From Lonicera japonica (lineage: Eukaryota > Streptophyta > Magnoliopsida > Dipsacales > Caprifoliaceae), in the NCBI GenBank assembly GCA_021464415.1, contig CM038469.1, forward strand, positions 57,219,702-57,283,701: a DNA stretch of 64,000 nt, written 5' to 3'. Each line of letters starts with the position of its first letter. The first letter of the stretch is position 1. The notes beneath the pieces were generated by a model that worked only from the letters and a program-made list of their open reading frames with translations, did no database searches and had not been told where the DNA came from. Shown here piece after piece: positions 1 to 13,863 of the stretch. The translations under genes were made by a program, and so were the position numbers.

Positions 1-1457
1 AAAAGCATAGATTTTACAAAAGAAGCATGGCACATTATGAGGATCATTAAAACTCTATCCAATCAAGTTAACAAAGCATTTGACAAGACAAAAAAAGATC
101 GATCACTCAATTGCTCTATCAATTTCATACATTTCATGAGCATCACATATGCTAACAATGCAATTCATGAAGAACAAAAATTAAAGAAATATGTAAAAAG
201 GTTTCGAAGCAAATGATTCAAGTGAATATCAAATTAAAAAAACAAATCAAATCATTCGAAGACGCATTAATACGATAATTGAGTGAGTGCTTAGGATTTT
301 TGTAAAGTTTCTTTATTAATCAATACCTATAGATGAAACATATTCATGCATCATTTATAAATTGAATTTAATAAAAATTTTGAAACGAATTTCTTTTGAA
401 AACAATATTTTCATAAAGCGGTTTCCTAAATAATTCAGAACTAATTCATATTGTTGTTTCAATGTTCAAAACCAATTCCAACATACTTAAAATCATCTTC
501 AGTACACCCCCTAATTTTTGGGAAGATTTGTGTTTCGGCTTTTCAAAAGAAGGCAGAAGCAATTAGTAGAATACCTTTTTAGTGTGAGTAGACTACACCA
601 TGTAGTCGATTACATGGCCAAAAATTAGTCGTTGAAAAGTTGGTAAATGTCTTGTTTTGACCTAGAACTCTACAAAATAGTCTAAAGCAGGCCATATCCT
701 TTTAGGGGCTATTTATTGGAGGTCTTTAAGACATTTTACTAGCTTGAATTATCATAATTTTTTCATTCATCTATTTACAATATTCAAGAATTCAAGCTTT
801 CGCATTGATCATATCATTCATCTTTGAGCTAAAATTATTGATCAATATTGATAACTTTAGTGAGAGCTTTATTTATATTTTATAAATACTTAAGAGTTAT
901 TATTCATTGGTGTGTATCACCAAATAACTTATATTATTCATTTGTAAGAGGATTTCTCATACTTTAGCAAGAAGGTTCTTTTGTGTTGAGTGTGGTGAAA
1001 ATAATCACACTTTTTGAGTGTAGTGAGAAGAATAATTCTTATTGAGTGTAGCGAAAAAGATAACAATTATTGACTGTAGTGAGAAATATTATACTTCTAT
1101 TGATGTTTGATTTTCACCCGTAAGAAAATCATTTACTGAAACATTTCGGATGAACTACTTGAGCGCAAATGTACAGTCCAAACAATCGAACCGCATGAAC
1201 AAAACGTCTTAGTTTCTTACGGTTCTATATTTTTAAACTCAAGCTTTTTACTTATCTTTGTTATTTGATTTTAAGTTTATATTGCTTGATATATTTTCTT
1301 GACATATAGTTAAATATTTATCGCTTAAATATTTTTTCAAATAACTTAAATTCCGCATTTATTTCCTTAAACCTTTTACCCCCTTTAGGGTTAATATTCG
1401 ACTAACAATGGGAATATTCTTTTTGAGATAGAAAAAGCATTTGAAATGAATACATAC
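1..1457. other. Non-coding DNA, intron 7 of GH1 copy A or retroelement remnant
   Basis: No open frame of note. If copy A continues beyond the left edge, this is its intron 7. Around 970-1105 a degenerate unit of roughly 30 bases beginning with forms of GAGTGTAGTGAGAA is repeated about four times. The stretch 480-760, containing TAGTCGATTACATGG, resembles the LTR or leader of a long copia-type element, but no matching second LTR, primer-binding site or polypurine tract was found. The retroelement reading is therefore a guess. Confidence 0.3.
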
Positions 1458-2307
1458 CATCCATAAAAGAAATCAAGGGTTCGATTTGCTGCAGCATGAT
1501 CTTTTGCTGAATCGAAATCATAGGGCAAGATCCAGTTAACATTCAACGAAATACCAATTATGCCTGTCTAGGTGACCTAAATAAGATGATGACACAATTA
1601 CAATTGTTTTGTGCACGCAGTTTGTACGAGATTGTATAACTGTAAAGTTTATTGTGAGTTGTTAAAAAATGTCATTTGAGTGCTAACTTGGTACTTCTCC
1701 TTATAGACCCTCACAGCAGCAGCATGAGCAAGGAGCTGGTGGTGAGTTACCACGTACGGCTCGATACCAGAATTACCCCCTAAACAACCACTTGAGCACC
1801 TTCCAGGAGCAAGTACACCAGTTGCATATCCTTCCATGCTATATGATAGTGGCTCATTAATGGTAATCCAGTGTTTCACCCTGTCGCCAAAAACCTTGAA
1901 ACAAAGTTCTGCATAGTCGCGAAAATCGTTCCTGCTCACAATTAAGTAGGATTAAGTGTAAGCACTGTACCACTAATAGATTGGGTGGACTTTGGCTACT
2001 TTTGTGGCAAGCTGAAAATGTAGGTTTTTACTTCTTTGTTGGGTCCGTTTATGGAGAAGAGTAACAAGATATCAATGAGACAAAGAAGTTAATAATAACA
2101 AATATTTGGAATGGAATTTGGGTTTAAATGTTTATGAAAAAAACTATTTGTATTTTCTATTTGGATGTTTTTAAAAGAGTATTTTGTAATCATAGTTATG
2201 TGTTTTCCTTCACCACATTTGTTCCACTGGTTTATTTGTTTTTGTTAATTTATGATTTATTACATGATCATATGACTATAAAGATACATATACATAATGG
2301 TTACTTA

Positions 2308-3633
<1,326 letters not shown>

Positions 3634-3679
3634 TAGTTATTACAACATTACGTTCATAAAACAAAAGGCAATGATAAAC

Positions 3680-3709
<30 letters not shown>
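3680..3709. repeat. (AAT)n microsatellite
   Basis: Perfect AAT/ATA trinucleotide run in intron 4 of copy A. Similar short AAT-type runs lie at the same intron position in the other GH1 copies. Confidence 0.9.
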
Positions 3710-3712
<3 letters not shown>

Positions 3713-5032
3713 CTACAACAACAATAACAAATAGAAGGCGAAAGATGGGAAAGATTATATATGACCATGGGACAAAAGTTCATTTATAAGGTTGTTGTAA
3801 AATCTTATCCCTTTCTGGTTCACTCCGGCACTGATATATCCACCTGACAATTAAAATGAAGATTTTAAATTATTACCATATTGTTTATCACTTAACGATA
3901 ATTCTAGAGGGACATACATAACTGATATAAAAAATTAACATATTCCATATGTAATCGCCAAATTGATCAAGCGTTTAAAACCAAAACAATCTTATATATT
4001 GGCAGTGAGACTTGTCTAAACGAAAATGCTAAAAGTAATAAGTAACTTTTTACCGGGTAATATTCTAGACCAAGATATGGAGAATCTGAAAGCATCAAAA
4101 CCAAGATGTTTCATTGTAGCAACATCTTCCTGTGAGATCAATTTCAAAATAGCAAATGTTAAAAAAGAAATTCTGAATTGAAGGATTTGCTGTAAGATAA
4201 CTATCGTTCCGACAATACCTTATAACGGTGATAGAAATCATCGGCGACTTTTCCGCTACTCTTGTCTTTCACCTTCTCTGCAGCAAAGTGCATTTCTCTC
4301 TAAAGTAAAAATCCCATCCAGAATAAAAGTTAAGCAAATATATAGACTTTACAAGGCAACTCAAAATAAGCAAAACAACAGAGATCTTGATTAAGGGTCA
4401 GTTTGTCGCTATATAAACAGTGTAACTGGAAAACATATATCATAACAGAGAGGTGAGAAAATTAAAGTGAGGGAAAATAGATCATCACAGTCATGGTTTC
4501 CCCTCTGTTTTCCAACCCACTTCTCTTTTTAGTAAAGTGTACGTGAAGGATTGAAACATATTGATAAAATAGTAGAAAGGGTGTGTTTTGTAATTTTTTA
4601 TTTCTTTAATATTAATACTGTTAATTATCATTTTTTTTATTCTAAATTCACAGCAAAAATTAAACCGTATAAGTAGGCTCCTGATGAGTTAATTATATTA
4701 ATCAACATCACTAAATTAAAATTAGAATTTGGAAGTTCCGTTGCCCAGAAGAGTTTAATTGGTTGTGGCTTGTGTGCATGTGCAAACATAAACCCTTTTT
4801 TCTTTAAAGAAAAATTAATTCATTATATATATAAAGTTTTTTTTTGTTTTTGGTTTTAGTGATGTTAATTATAACAATTAACTCATCTAGACCCACTAAA
4901 AAAATCAGATAATTAATTAACTTAGTAAGATAAGAAGGAAATGTCACTTGGTATCTTTTCTCCCACTTTTTTTTTTACAAAGAGAAAATAAAGTAATACT
5001 TTATTATTATTATTATTTTTAAATTAACACTA

Positions 5033-5488
<456 letters not shown>

Positions 5489-5682
5489 TCACCAAGAAAC
5501 CTGCCCACTTCAATACGTTAATTAATCTTCCTTCCAATTATTAATTTAGGGGTGTGTTTCATTACTACATGCTGCAAACAAAACCATACAAAAAAGTAAT
5601 GCAATATAATAGTTGATTTTTATCATTTCAGGTACTTATCAAATAAGTATATATAAATATGTTAACCACGAGACATGACGCG

Positions 5683-5850
5683 TGCAGGTGATAATTTGTA
5701 CTCAAAGTGGGAGAATTGTTTATACACTTTAGGAGCTCAATTCTCGTTAAAAGCACTTGTGGCCAAAAATAACCAATTTTTCGAGCAAGGATGAGTCTCA
5801 TCTCAATAAAGGTGTAAGGATACCTCGTGGCAAAGAATTAAAAAAAAGTA
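5683..5850 (+). mobile_element. SINE-like element, copy 1
   Basis: One of four related segments of about 165 bases sharing CACTTGTGGCCA and ATACCTCGTGGCAAAGAA, each ending in an A-rich tail. The best copy (14705-14882) has a B-box-like TTCGATTCC, consistent with a tRNA-derived plant SINE. Copies 1 and 3 occupy equivalent positions in two duplicated promoter regions, so they were copied with the DNA rather than inserted independently. Confidence 0.45.
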
Positions 5851-6417
5851 CCAACATTTCATTTGTATGAAAAAAATTTAGATTAATGACAAATTCTATT
5901 GTATTGAAAGTTTTCAATGAATCAAACACATGCTTAGTAGGTGTTTGTTTCTGATGATTAGAAAATTTAAGAAAGTTTTGGGCATAATTAAACACATAAA
6001 TTATATATTAGAAATGGCTTTAAAAAAAGTGACGAGTATCAGAATTTTAATTTGATTTTAGTTATGTTAATCAATATAATTAACTCATCTAGAGCAGGGA
6101 GCCCACTTAGATGTATGTGATTTATGCTTTCAATTAGAATGACACAAAAATCAGATAATTAATTAACTTATAAGATAAAAGGAAAAATATTCATGTATGT
6201 GGGCATGCATGCATTTTCTTAACACACCAAATCTGTAGTAAGTTAGGTTTTTCAACTACCCGCCTTCAATTCCACCAGATTAATTGCTCCATCTGTGCAT
6301 TCCCAAATTAAGAAAATGTAAGTCAATGCAATTAATATATGGTTTGTTAATTTGTAAAACCCATCCATGGCTTAGTTACTTTCCTTATGGAAATTAAAAG
6401 GTAAAAGACACGTACAG
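5851..6417. other. Upstream region of copy A, duplicated at about 14885-15385
   Basis: AT-rich DNA without genes. Blocks such as GGCATGCATGC and CCATCCATGGCTTAGTTAC recur in the same order near 15190-15360, showing a direct segmental duplication that also includes the flanking SINE-like copies. Confidence 0.65.
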
Positions 6418-6593
6418 AGAAAGGGGTAATTAATCTGCACTCTAAAGGGGCTAATAGTCCATGTACTACACGATTTCGATTTTTGCTGGGAGTACTTGTG
6501 ACTAAAGATAGTCAGTTTCTTGAGCGTGAATTAATTCTATATATCCCAATATAAATGTGACATCTCGTGGCAAAGCAAATTAAAAAAAAAAAC
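6418..6593 (+). mobile_element. SINE-like element, copy 2
   Basis: Diverged second member, containing GTACTTGTGACTAAAGATAG and CATCTCGTGGCAAAGC followed by an A-rich tail. Its counterpart in the duplicated segment is at 15385-15552. Confidence 0.45.
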
Positions 6594-7225
6594 AGAAGAT
6601 AAAATACTATCAACCTTTATATAAATGCTCAAGAAAGTACCGAAAATTCATTTGTTAATATATAGTTGTGAATTTTTGTATTGTTGAAAGAAAACAACAT
6701 CATATATATACAGTCCCCTTCTCTTAAGGTCGTCTTTATGTTAACTAACTTAAGGACAGTTTATTTCAAGAGGTAAACGGATGAATTTTTTTATGATGTG
6801 AGGATGATCTTTATAATAAGTATCCCTCTCCACCAAATTTCATCAAAGAAACCAAACAGGAAGTGGGCTTATTAAAAATCTAAAATTTCAACGTCTAGAA
6901 ATGTGCATATGTATTAGTTTTTCAGATAACCCACTTCTCGATTTATTTTTTATGAAATTTTGTGAATATAATCTTAGAGAGATCATATCTACTAAGTTTC
7001 ATGAAAAAATTCATACGTTTACCCCCTTGAAATGGATGGTCCTTAAGTTAGTTAATTTAATAACGATCCTTAAAAGAAGGGTTCTATATATATACATCTA
7101 TTCTATATTATATAGCCAAACCTTAATTCAATCGCCTGAAATTGTGTCAAACTTTTGTAATTCCTTTTTTACTTAATCGAACTGAATCGATTTTTTTAAT
7201 ATGTATATATATATATATATATATT
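6594..7225. other. Intergenic, partly duplicated at about 15553-16100
   Basis: No gene seen. Segments such as CCACCAAATTTCAT and GGAAGTGGG recur in the same order at 15790-15835. A (TA)n run lies at 7202-7225. Confidence 0.5.
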
Positions 7226-7385
7226 AAGGGGTGTATTCAATTTAGAATAGATTTTTTAAGACTTTCAAAATCCATGGGTACTCAATTAGGATTTTTAAAA
7301 GTCTATTAAAATCTTACTGTATTCAATTAGGATTTTAAAATATTCTTCTAAATCTCATAGAATTCCAGGTCAATGATTTAATTCC
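7226..7385. mobile_element. MITE fragment beginning GGGGTGTATTCAATT
   Basis: The motif ATTCAATTAGGATTTT with variants is repeated three times, a pattern seen at the ends of a common plant class of short TIR elements. Only one end is evident; the other seems lost where the gypsy fragment begins. Confidence 0.45.
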
Positions 7386-7408
7386 AAAAAAATGGGTTCG
7401 ATTATTGA

Positions 7409-7520
7409 TACAACCCATGGCAAGGTCGGGGCAAATTGGGAAAGGGCATATGTAGTAACTAGTACCACTGGAACTGGTGCCTACTATTTGAAAGATAAGG
7501 AAGACCGAGATATTTCAAAC
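7409..7520 (+). pseudogene. Ty3/gypsy polyprotein C-terminal fragment
   Basis: Plus-strand frame reads GKVGANWERAYVVTSTTGTG followed by AYYLKDKEDRDISNS. This matches the pattern after the integrase of plant Ty3/gypsy polyproteins (typically G-K-L-x-x-N-W-E-G-P-Y-x-V, then G-x-G-A-Y-x-L). Only about 37 codons remain and no LTR is recognisable nearby, so it is a relic. It abuts an Aux/IAA fragment on the opposite strand. Confidence 0.7.
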
Positions 7521-7529
7521 TCATGCATA

Positions 7530-7681
7530 TATAGAATGTTTCAAATCAATATTCCTTAAATAAGGTGCACCATCCATGCTCACTTTCACATAAATTCCAT
7601 TCTCAACCTCAACTTTCTTATGTTGGAAGCTATTTTTCGTACAAGATCTGATTGGTGCATGGCCACCCAACAACTTGTACC
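7530..7681 (-). pseudogene. Aux/IAA gene fragment (degron and start of domain III)
   Basis: Aux/IAA proteins are nuclear repressors degraded in response to auxin through the domain II core VGWPP. On the minus strand, after an AG acceptor at 7682, the sequence reads VQVVGWP. A four-base TGCA insertion breaks the frame, then it continues RSCTKNSFQHKKVEVENG followed by IYVKVSMDGAPYLRNID, typical of the linker and domain III start. Downstream the frame decays to a stop. No other exon is seen. The piece is best read as a captured or transposed gene scrap that can encode no repressor. Confidence 0.75.
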
Positions 7682-8880
7682 CTATAATCACAAATAATAC
7701 CAGTAAAACTAGTTAGCTAATTAATTATATTCAAAGGTTAACATAAAATTCAAATAGTTTCCAGTTTCATTGGATTGTATTTTCATGACATCATATTGAG
7801 AGATATAAAATATTTTTAATTAATTGGCTGGTCTCAATTTATAGATTTTTTATTGTATGCATTTAATATGGTGGCCAAATAATTTTTTTTTATTCCATGT
7901 GTTAAAACAGTGGGGAATGTACCCTGGTAGAAGACAGGGCACCCAATTTGCAATAGGTAGGGGGGATTCAACCAATTAATTAGGTTATCACTTAGCGCGC
8001 TGGTAGCTATTTCCTCTTGGAAACATCCCAACTTCCCACTCCTTGATTTTAGTTCAACTCCTTTAGAATCACTAGCTCGGGAAAACACAACGGATCGATC
8101 TACCCCTCAACTCAAGGCTAGAAAAGAGATCAAATGAAATATTTTATAAAACGAATATTGATGAACTTGTGAATTAGGAACTTTCTGCCGTATTAACAAT
8201 TGTGACTTGATTTCTCAAAATATGGGTACCATAGGCTCTGAATAAGTTGCATCATATAGGCTTTCAATTCATTTGATTCGAATATTTCCCTCGTAAGTCT
8301 TTAAGTTTGGCGGCATACCCTGATCTTGGACCGGGAGACTTCCCCCTCACTTTAATTTTTACCTAAAAAAAAATAAAAACCATTTGATTCTCCACCAATC
8401 CTTATTGATAAAATAAGAATATGTTTGATTTGATAACATGGAAAAAAAAAAAATAGTTGATTTTTGTAAGAAGTTGAAAAATAAGTTGAAGTACGTGGCG
8501 AAATGTGAACATCTACTCATAAAATGAGTATGAAATAGAAAGTATCTTACCACATGAGCGCATCAACTTGTGCTATTATCAAACGGAATCTAAAAATTAT
8601 GTTAATGCCGTGCACTTAAGAAATAACCATCTTTTTTGTCATTTTGGACGCAATTAGACTAATACACGATTTTATTTATTCATTTATTGTTTGTGATATC
8701 ATGGAAAGGTGTGTCCATTCACAGCAAGTAATAGAAATATACAGAGTGCAAATTTGCATAGCGAGTTAAAGACATGCAGTTCAGACTTCAGAGTGAATTA
8801 ATTCTTGATCCTGTATGCAAATACCTCTCTATGTATGTGAATTTAATCTATTTGGTACACAATTAATTTCTTCTGTACGT
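7682..8880. other. Intergenic, no gene supported
   Basis: A minus-strand frame at 7834-8088 contains a moderately GC-rich stretch (7900-8095) that looks unlike the surroundings, but no family is recognisable. The remainder is AT-rich. Confidence 0.4.
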
Positions 8881-9610
8881 GTTACTGTTACCCGCAGCAA
8901 AGCATGCAAAAATACATTTCCTTTTGGAACTTCAAGGGTATTTTCGTCCAATCACCCACCCACAACCATTTTCATCATCTCTAGCCAGCGACTCTCTTCA
9001 TGCTTTCTACCCCTTCTTTCTCTCCTCGTAGCTCCAAAGTTTCATTTTGGAACTTCGTATTATACTCTATGTTAAAATGGTTTCATTTAACCCCTTATTA
9101 CGAAATATACCAAATCCATATATATATATATATATATGTGTATATATTTATGTTCTTAAACATAGCTACGTTTTCCCCCCTTTTTTTAGTTAGAATGTGT
9201 CTGATTTTGAGTTGTAAATTACTACAATTAATTTATTTAATTAATTTTATGAAACATGAGCTTCAAATTTCCAATTGAATTCGTTTAAATTTGATTTGAA
9301 AATTGCTCCAATTAGAATCTTTAATTTTCTTAGATCCAAAATCATTAATCTTCACTCTTTCTCTCTCCAATTTCAGTTACAGGAGTAGAGGTGGAGAGAA
9401 AGGAGTAGAGAAGGAAGAAGAGAGACAGATAATCGCCGGAGAATCATTGGAGATAATGAAGACGAAGATAAATTATTTATTTTTAATACAGATTTGATGA
9501 AAATACCCCTGAAGTTGGTCATGTGAGCGGCACATGACCAACTTCCGTTATGGGCTAACAGACATTTTTTAACAGAGTCATCAAAATGGAACCACTTCAA
9601 TAGTTTAGTA
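8881..9610. other. Possible decayed TIR element, otherwise intergenic
   Basis: Related motifs occur in opposite orientation near the two ends (GGGTATTTTCGTCCAATC near 8937; GATGAAAATACCCCTGAAG near 9497). Both ends carry fragments about response to short inverted sequence, and the interior has CT/GA-rich tracts. Target-site duplications were not found. A (TA)n run lies at 9119-9136. Confidence 0.3.
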
Positions 9611-9613
9611 GGT

Positions 9614-10397
9614 CCAATGTTTTTAATCGTGATAGTGTAACACATTGCGTTTTGGTTTTGAAATTGCGTAGCGCTTACGAATTGCGTAATAGCATAAGCA
9701 ATTTGGATAATGAATAGCATAATAATAAAAATATATATATTACACTAAAGAATATTAATAAAAAATTAAAAACCATTAAAACACTTAAAGAAAAAAGGGT
9801 GATAAGAAAAGAACCCAAAAATTAAAGGGTCATTTTCAATAAATATAAAACCCTGCCTCTCTAACTTCACTCCCCTTTCTCTTCATTATTTTCACTTTTC
9901 TTTTCTCAAAAGCGATCTTAATTTCCCCTTATTCTTCTCCGCCAAAAATGATCGTAATTTTCCCTCTCTCAAACATAAAAACGATTCTCTCTCTAACCCA
10001 CCCAAAACTACTTACTATCAATCTCCAATTTCTCTCCTAGATAAAACATTAATATGCTCAAACCCACCCCCCAAAGCAGAGCAAGAGCAAGCCTCATCTC
10101 TTTCGAGCCAAGGTTTCACTTTTGAGGAGAAGAGGAGAAGAAGAGAGAATAACAGCTCAAGTAGGTTAGGGTTTGTAATAATTTACAAACTCGTTTTCGC
10201 CGTTCTTTTTTTTTAAAGTGGCTTGTCCCAATAGCGTGAGTAATTTTCAAATTGTAAAATTGTGTACCACGTCATCAAATTGGTTAAGCAATTTGGTAAA
10301 AACGTAACCAAAACCAAGTTACATGGCACTTTATGCCCGGAAAACGCTATAGCGTGCAAAAGCGCACCACTTAGCGCTATTAAAAAACACTGCCTGG
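9614..10397 (-). mobile_element. Short TIR element (about 0.8 kb), copy 1
   Basis: Ends share TGTTTTTAAT-like inverted sequence. The interior has phrases such as CAAAACGCAATGYGTTACAC and a block with GTTTCACTTTTGAGGAG. It is the reverse complement of copy 2 at 13864-14702. Both copies interrupt the same base position of the copied GH1 promoter region, so the element inserted once and was then carried along by the inverted duplication. It encodes no transposase. hAT-like ends are possible but not proven. Confidence 0.6.
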
Positions 10398-10605
10398 GCC
10401 TCACATCTTATTTAATAAATATCTGAAATGATAAAAATCAACTACTGCATTGCTTTTTTGTATGGTTTGCAGCATGTAGTAATGAAATACACCCCTGAAT
10501 AGATAATTATAAGGAAGATTAATTAACGTGTTGAAGTGGGCAGATTTCTTGGTGATGGTTGGCTGGCACCATATATACTATATAATACCGTTGATTGCTT
10601 ATTTC

Positions 10606-10780
10606 ATGCAAATAGTACTATTACTCCTCGCATTTTTATCAGTTTGCAAAGTAAAACCGGTAACCGGAGCTCTGAATTGAAGTGATTTTCTGATTGACTT
10701 CATTTTTGGTACGTACATCATCATCCGCCTACCAATACAAAGGGGTTGCGTGCCAAAGTGGCAAAAGAACCAGTATATGA
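10606..10780 (+). pseudogene. Relic of GH1 exon 1
   Basis: From ATG 10606 the frame reads MQIVLLLLAFLSVCKVKPVT then GALN-stop-SDF and FIFGT. It parallels copy A (signal peptide, [22 protein letters not shown]). A TGA replaces the Arg codon and later indels destroy the YQYEG region. No exons 2-12 follow; the sequence runs into a transposon-like segment. The upstream 10400-10600 is an inverted copy of the copy A promoter including the TATA region. Confidence 0.7.
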
Positions 10781-10781
10781 G

Positions 10782-11735
10782 TAGTGGCGGAGTCAGGAAT
10801 AAATTTCAGGTGGGCCAAATTTTTTTTTTAAACCAAATCAAACTCAATAATTATGTTACTACGCTAAATTTTTACTAAAATACTTCTCCATTCTATTTCA
10901 ATATTTTGAAAAAGTTAAAAATGATATACTAAAATTAATTATATATTTTGAAATATTTTTATCAATTCAATATTCAACCTACTATAACTAACAAACACAT
11001 ATATTAATCTAAATATTAATTTATCAAGTAACAATCTAATAAGCAAATTAACCTCAATAATCAAATTTAATATCAATACTTAACAATTTAATAAGCAAAT
11101 CAACCTCAATAATTAAATTTAATATCAATATTTAACAATCTAAGAAGCAAATCAACATTAATAAATAAAAACCAACAAACAAATATATTGACAATCTAAA
11201 AAGCAAATTAACATTAAAACACCTAATTCTTAATATTTAAAATTTTAAAACAAAATGTATAAGATTATAAAAAAAATCTAACCTAAAATAACGAAACAAA
11301 TGAAAAATAAAGATGGAAAGAAGAGCCACTGTCTTGATTACTACTGTCAAAATAAAATTAAGGCTGTATTTAAAAAAAATATTGGCAGTGAAAACTAGAG
11401 AAGAAAGGGGAGAAAAAGGAAAAACGGCTACACGTTGCCTTTCATTCCTTTCACTTGTAACATATAATCAAATATGTATTACAAACATATGCCCTATACT
11501 TATAAAACAGCCTCCGCAAAACCCGCTGCCCAAAAATTCCACCGCAACCCGCAACCAACATTTGCAACTTATATTACAGCACTTGCCCCTGAAATTGTGA
11601 GCGTAATCGCACATAACACCCTCCCTCAAAATCACACAATAGCCCTTAATCTTTCCTTTCTCACACAAAGACGCCCATACTCTCTAAATATTTTCAAAGC
11701 ATCACCTCACGTGCCTCCGCCCCCCATAACATCAA
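10782..11735. mobile_element. Putative DNA transposon with GGCGGAG ends
   Basis: Left end TAGTGGCGGAGTCAGGAA and right end containing CCTCCGCCCCCC are inverted around the core GGCGGAG, a pattern seen at the ends of some plant hAT-type elements. No convincing target duplication and no transposase were seen. The element begins right after the GH1 exon 1 relic. Confidence 0.35.
11032..11215. repeat. AT-rich tandem repeat
   Basis: Three to four degenerate copies of a unit of about 60 bases containing AAGCAAATYAACCTCAATAA and TTTAATATCAATAYTTAAC, inside the putative transposon. Confidence 0.6.
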
Positions 11736-12900
11736 TGAGATTCGTTGGTACCTGAAAACCTAGTTAGTTTTTCTGTATTCAACCACATCGCATTTTTAGG
11801 GTTTTTTTTTCAAAGAGGAATAGAATAAATCCATTTGGAAAAACTAAACATGAGCCAACCTTTATTGATGATATTTGTTGAGTAAACAAGGGCATTTTGG
11901 TTGGTTCAAGTATAAAATAGAGCGATTTAACGCATTGACTGACCAACAAATGGTTTCCATCCAAATCAAGGACAAATGGGTGTAAAAGTCTAAAAACACC
12001 CTTGAATAAAAATCAGAATAGCAATTTGCATTAGATTTTTTATCTACTCTTTTTCTAATTGTTTTGGATTTTTGTTCCTTGTTTTTCTCTTCTGGGGATG
12101 ATGCTTTAACACTCCTAACGAACAAAAATAGCCGAGTTTACAGTACGAAACCCATGCCAGCGAGGACTCGCATAGTATTAGAAGAAACCAAAAAACAGAA
12201 ATAAGTGAAGAGAATAGAAGTTTATGTTCCCGACTCCTTTGTTGAAAAATATCCAAAAATATAAGGCATTTATACATGTCCCTAAAATAAAGCAAAAAAA
12301 ATATGTAATTATGTATTATGGCACGTCCTAAACACAAAACACAACAACGGAAAAAAGACTCTGTCACAATTTCTCATCTTTGTAATCAATTGGATGATAA
12401 GAATAAATTTATCCATCTATTCCATCAGTCCCAATTTAAATGTCCACTATTCATTTTTAGAATATCCCAAATTCAAGAGTCTACTTTCCTTTGTTGAAAA
12501 TAACTCATTATTGAATCTAGTACAACCCTCTGAAGCGGTAACTCACATATTTTGCATGTACTGATCAGTCAAAAAGCTCAAAACTTCTTATCGCTAAAAT
12601 TTTCATTAGAAAGAATATGACACAAGGATATGTACAAATGTACATCTAAATAAAGCCTGATCTAGACCATAATGATGAAATAAATAAATATACGTTTCTT
12701 TATGGGTGGTTATAAATTATTACATAAAGCCTCAGCACAACAAAAGAGAAACGGGTAACATTCCAATAAAAATTATACCTACAAAACTCATGGGTTTGTT
12801 ACCTAAAAAGACAAAGATTCCTTTCTTTTGCCTTGCTAAATATAAGCTTAGTAGTATGACTTCCAAACGTTAATTCAAACGCAAGCCGAAACAATTTGCC
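11736..12900. other. Likely 3' flank of the DnaJ fragment, no gene
   Basis: No supported coding sequence. Because it lies directly downstream of the minus-strand DnaJ last exon, part of it may be that gene's former 3' UTR and flank. Small overlapping frames here show no family pattern. Confidence 0.35.
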
Positions 12901-13003
12901 TTAGCCTGATGATGCCCCAGCGGCAGCGCCCCTATCATAATCCCCTTGTTGCTCTTCTTTCATGAACTCCTCAATCAGTTGGCGCTGTCTCTGGGTCAAG
13001 TGC
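12901..13003 (-). pseudogene. Last exon of a DnaJ (GFA2-like) chaperone
   Basis: After an AG acceptor at 13004-13006 the minus strand encodes HLTQRQRQLIEEFMKEEQ, then QGDYDRGAAAGASG and a TAA at 12901-12903. The L-T-x-R-Q-R-x-L-I-E-E-F pattern is typical of the C-terminus of type I DnaJ proteins, and the tail resembles plant mitochondrial DnaJ/GFA2. The J domain, zinc-finger and substrate domains are absent upstream (13004-13640), so this is an isolated exon. It is intact in itself and GC-richer than its surroundings. Confidence 0.6.
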
Positions 13004-13635
13004 CTGCATCAGGAAAAATTCTCGAGCATTAGATTAATTGAGCATGTACAAGGAGAGGGATAAGATTTTGTTGGTAGGTTCACCTTTTCACCTCCGGGGT
13101 TTAGCAGTATGTTTGTAATTTTAATTTGGTGATTGAGGGAGGGGTAGAGCAACCCTCCGTATTTGTTGTATGGCTAAAGGCAACCAAATGCTCAAAAGGG
13201 AAAAGGGAGGAGAGGGAAAGGGGGCAACCCTTTGTTTTTGTGGTATAGTAAATTTTTTTATTTTTTAATCAGAAACAACAATATTTTATTAAATGAAAAG
13301 CTGATGAAGTACTGGTATGGGTAGCCTAGTTGAGAAAGGCACTCACCAAAGAATTAAATATATGCATGTACGAAAGGTGAAGCCCATAATTTTATTAAAT
13401 GAGATACTTTCATTGCTGACTCCTAGATAGATGTACTGTAAGAATTAAATATATGCATGCACGAAGGGTAAAGCCCATAATTTTATTAAAAGTAATCAAT
13501 TAGAGTATTTAACGTTAATTCAAAAAAAAATACTAATAAAGTAGTAAGTTTTTATTTTTTTGTTAAAAAAAAGAGAAGGGAGAAAAGATATTAATAAAGT
13601 AGTTTAATTTCGAAGGTAATTATATGCTCTCTTTA
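13004..13635. other. Intergenic, no gene seen
   Basis: A phrase (AGAATTAAATATATGCATG followed by ACGAAAGGTGAAGCCC) is repeated at 13349-13397 and 13440-13485, a local duplication of about 90 bases. Otherwise featureless. Confidence 0.5.
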
Positions 13636-13639
13636 TGGT

Positions 13640-13863
13640 TGGGTAATGAAATAAGCAATCAACGGCATTATATAGTATGGTGCCAGCCAAATACCATCAC
13701 CAAGAAACTTGCCCACTTCAACAGTTCAACACGTTAATTAATCTTATAATTATCAACTCGGGTTTATTTCATTACTACATGCTGCAAACAAAACCGCATA
13801 AAAAAGTAATGCTGTAGTTGATTTTTATCATTTCAGATATTTATCAAATAAGATGTGTGGCGC
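13640..13863 (-). other. Duplicated copy A promoter segment
   Basis: Matches 5419-5650 in order and orientation, including the TATA region at about 13668 and the CCATCACCAAGAAAC block. Exon 1 is missing: the match breaks off just upstream of where the leader would be. Confidence 0.7.

Noticed and set aside
7834..8088. 84-codon minus-strand ORF of moderate GC content
   Set aside because: Composition hints at former coding sequence, but no family or splice context could be recognised.
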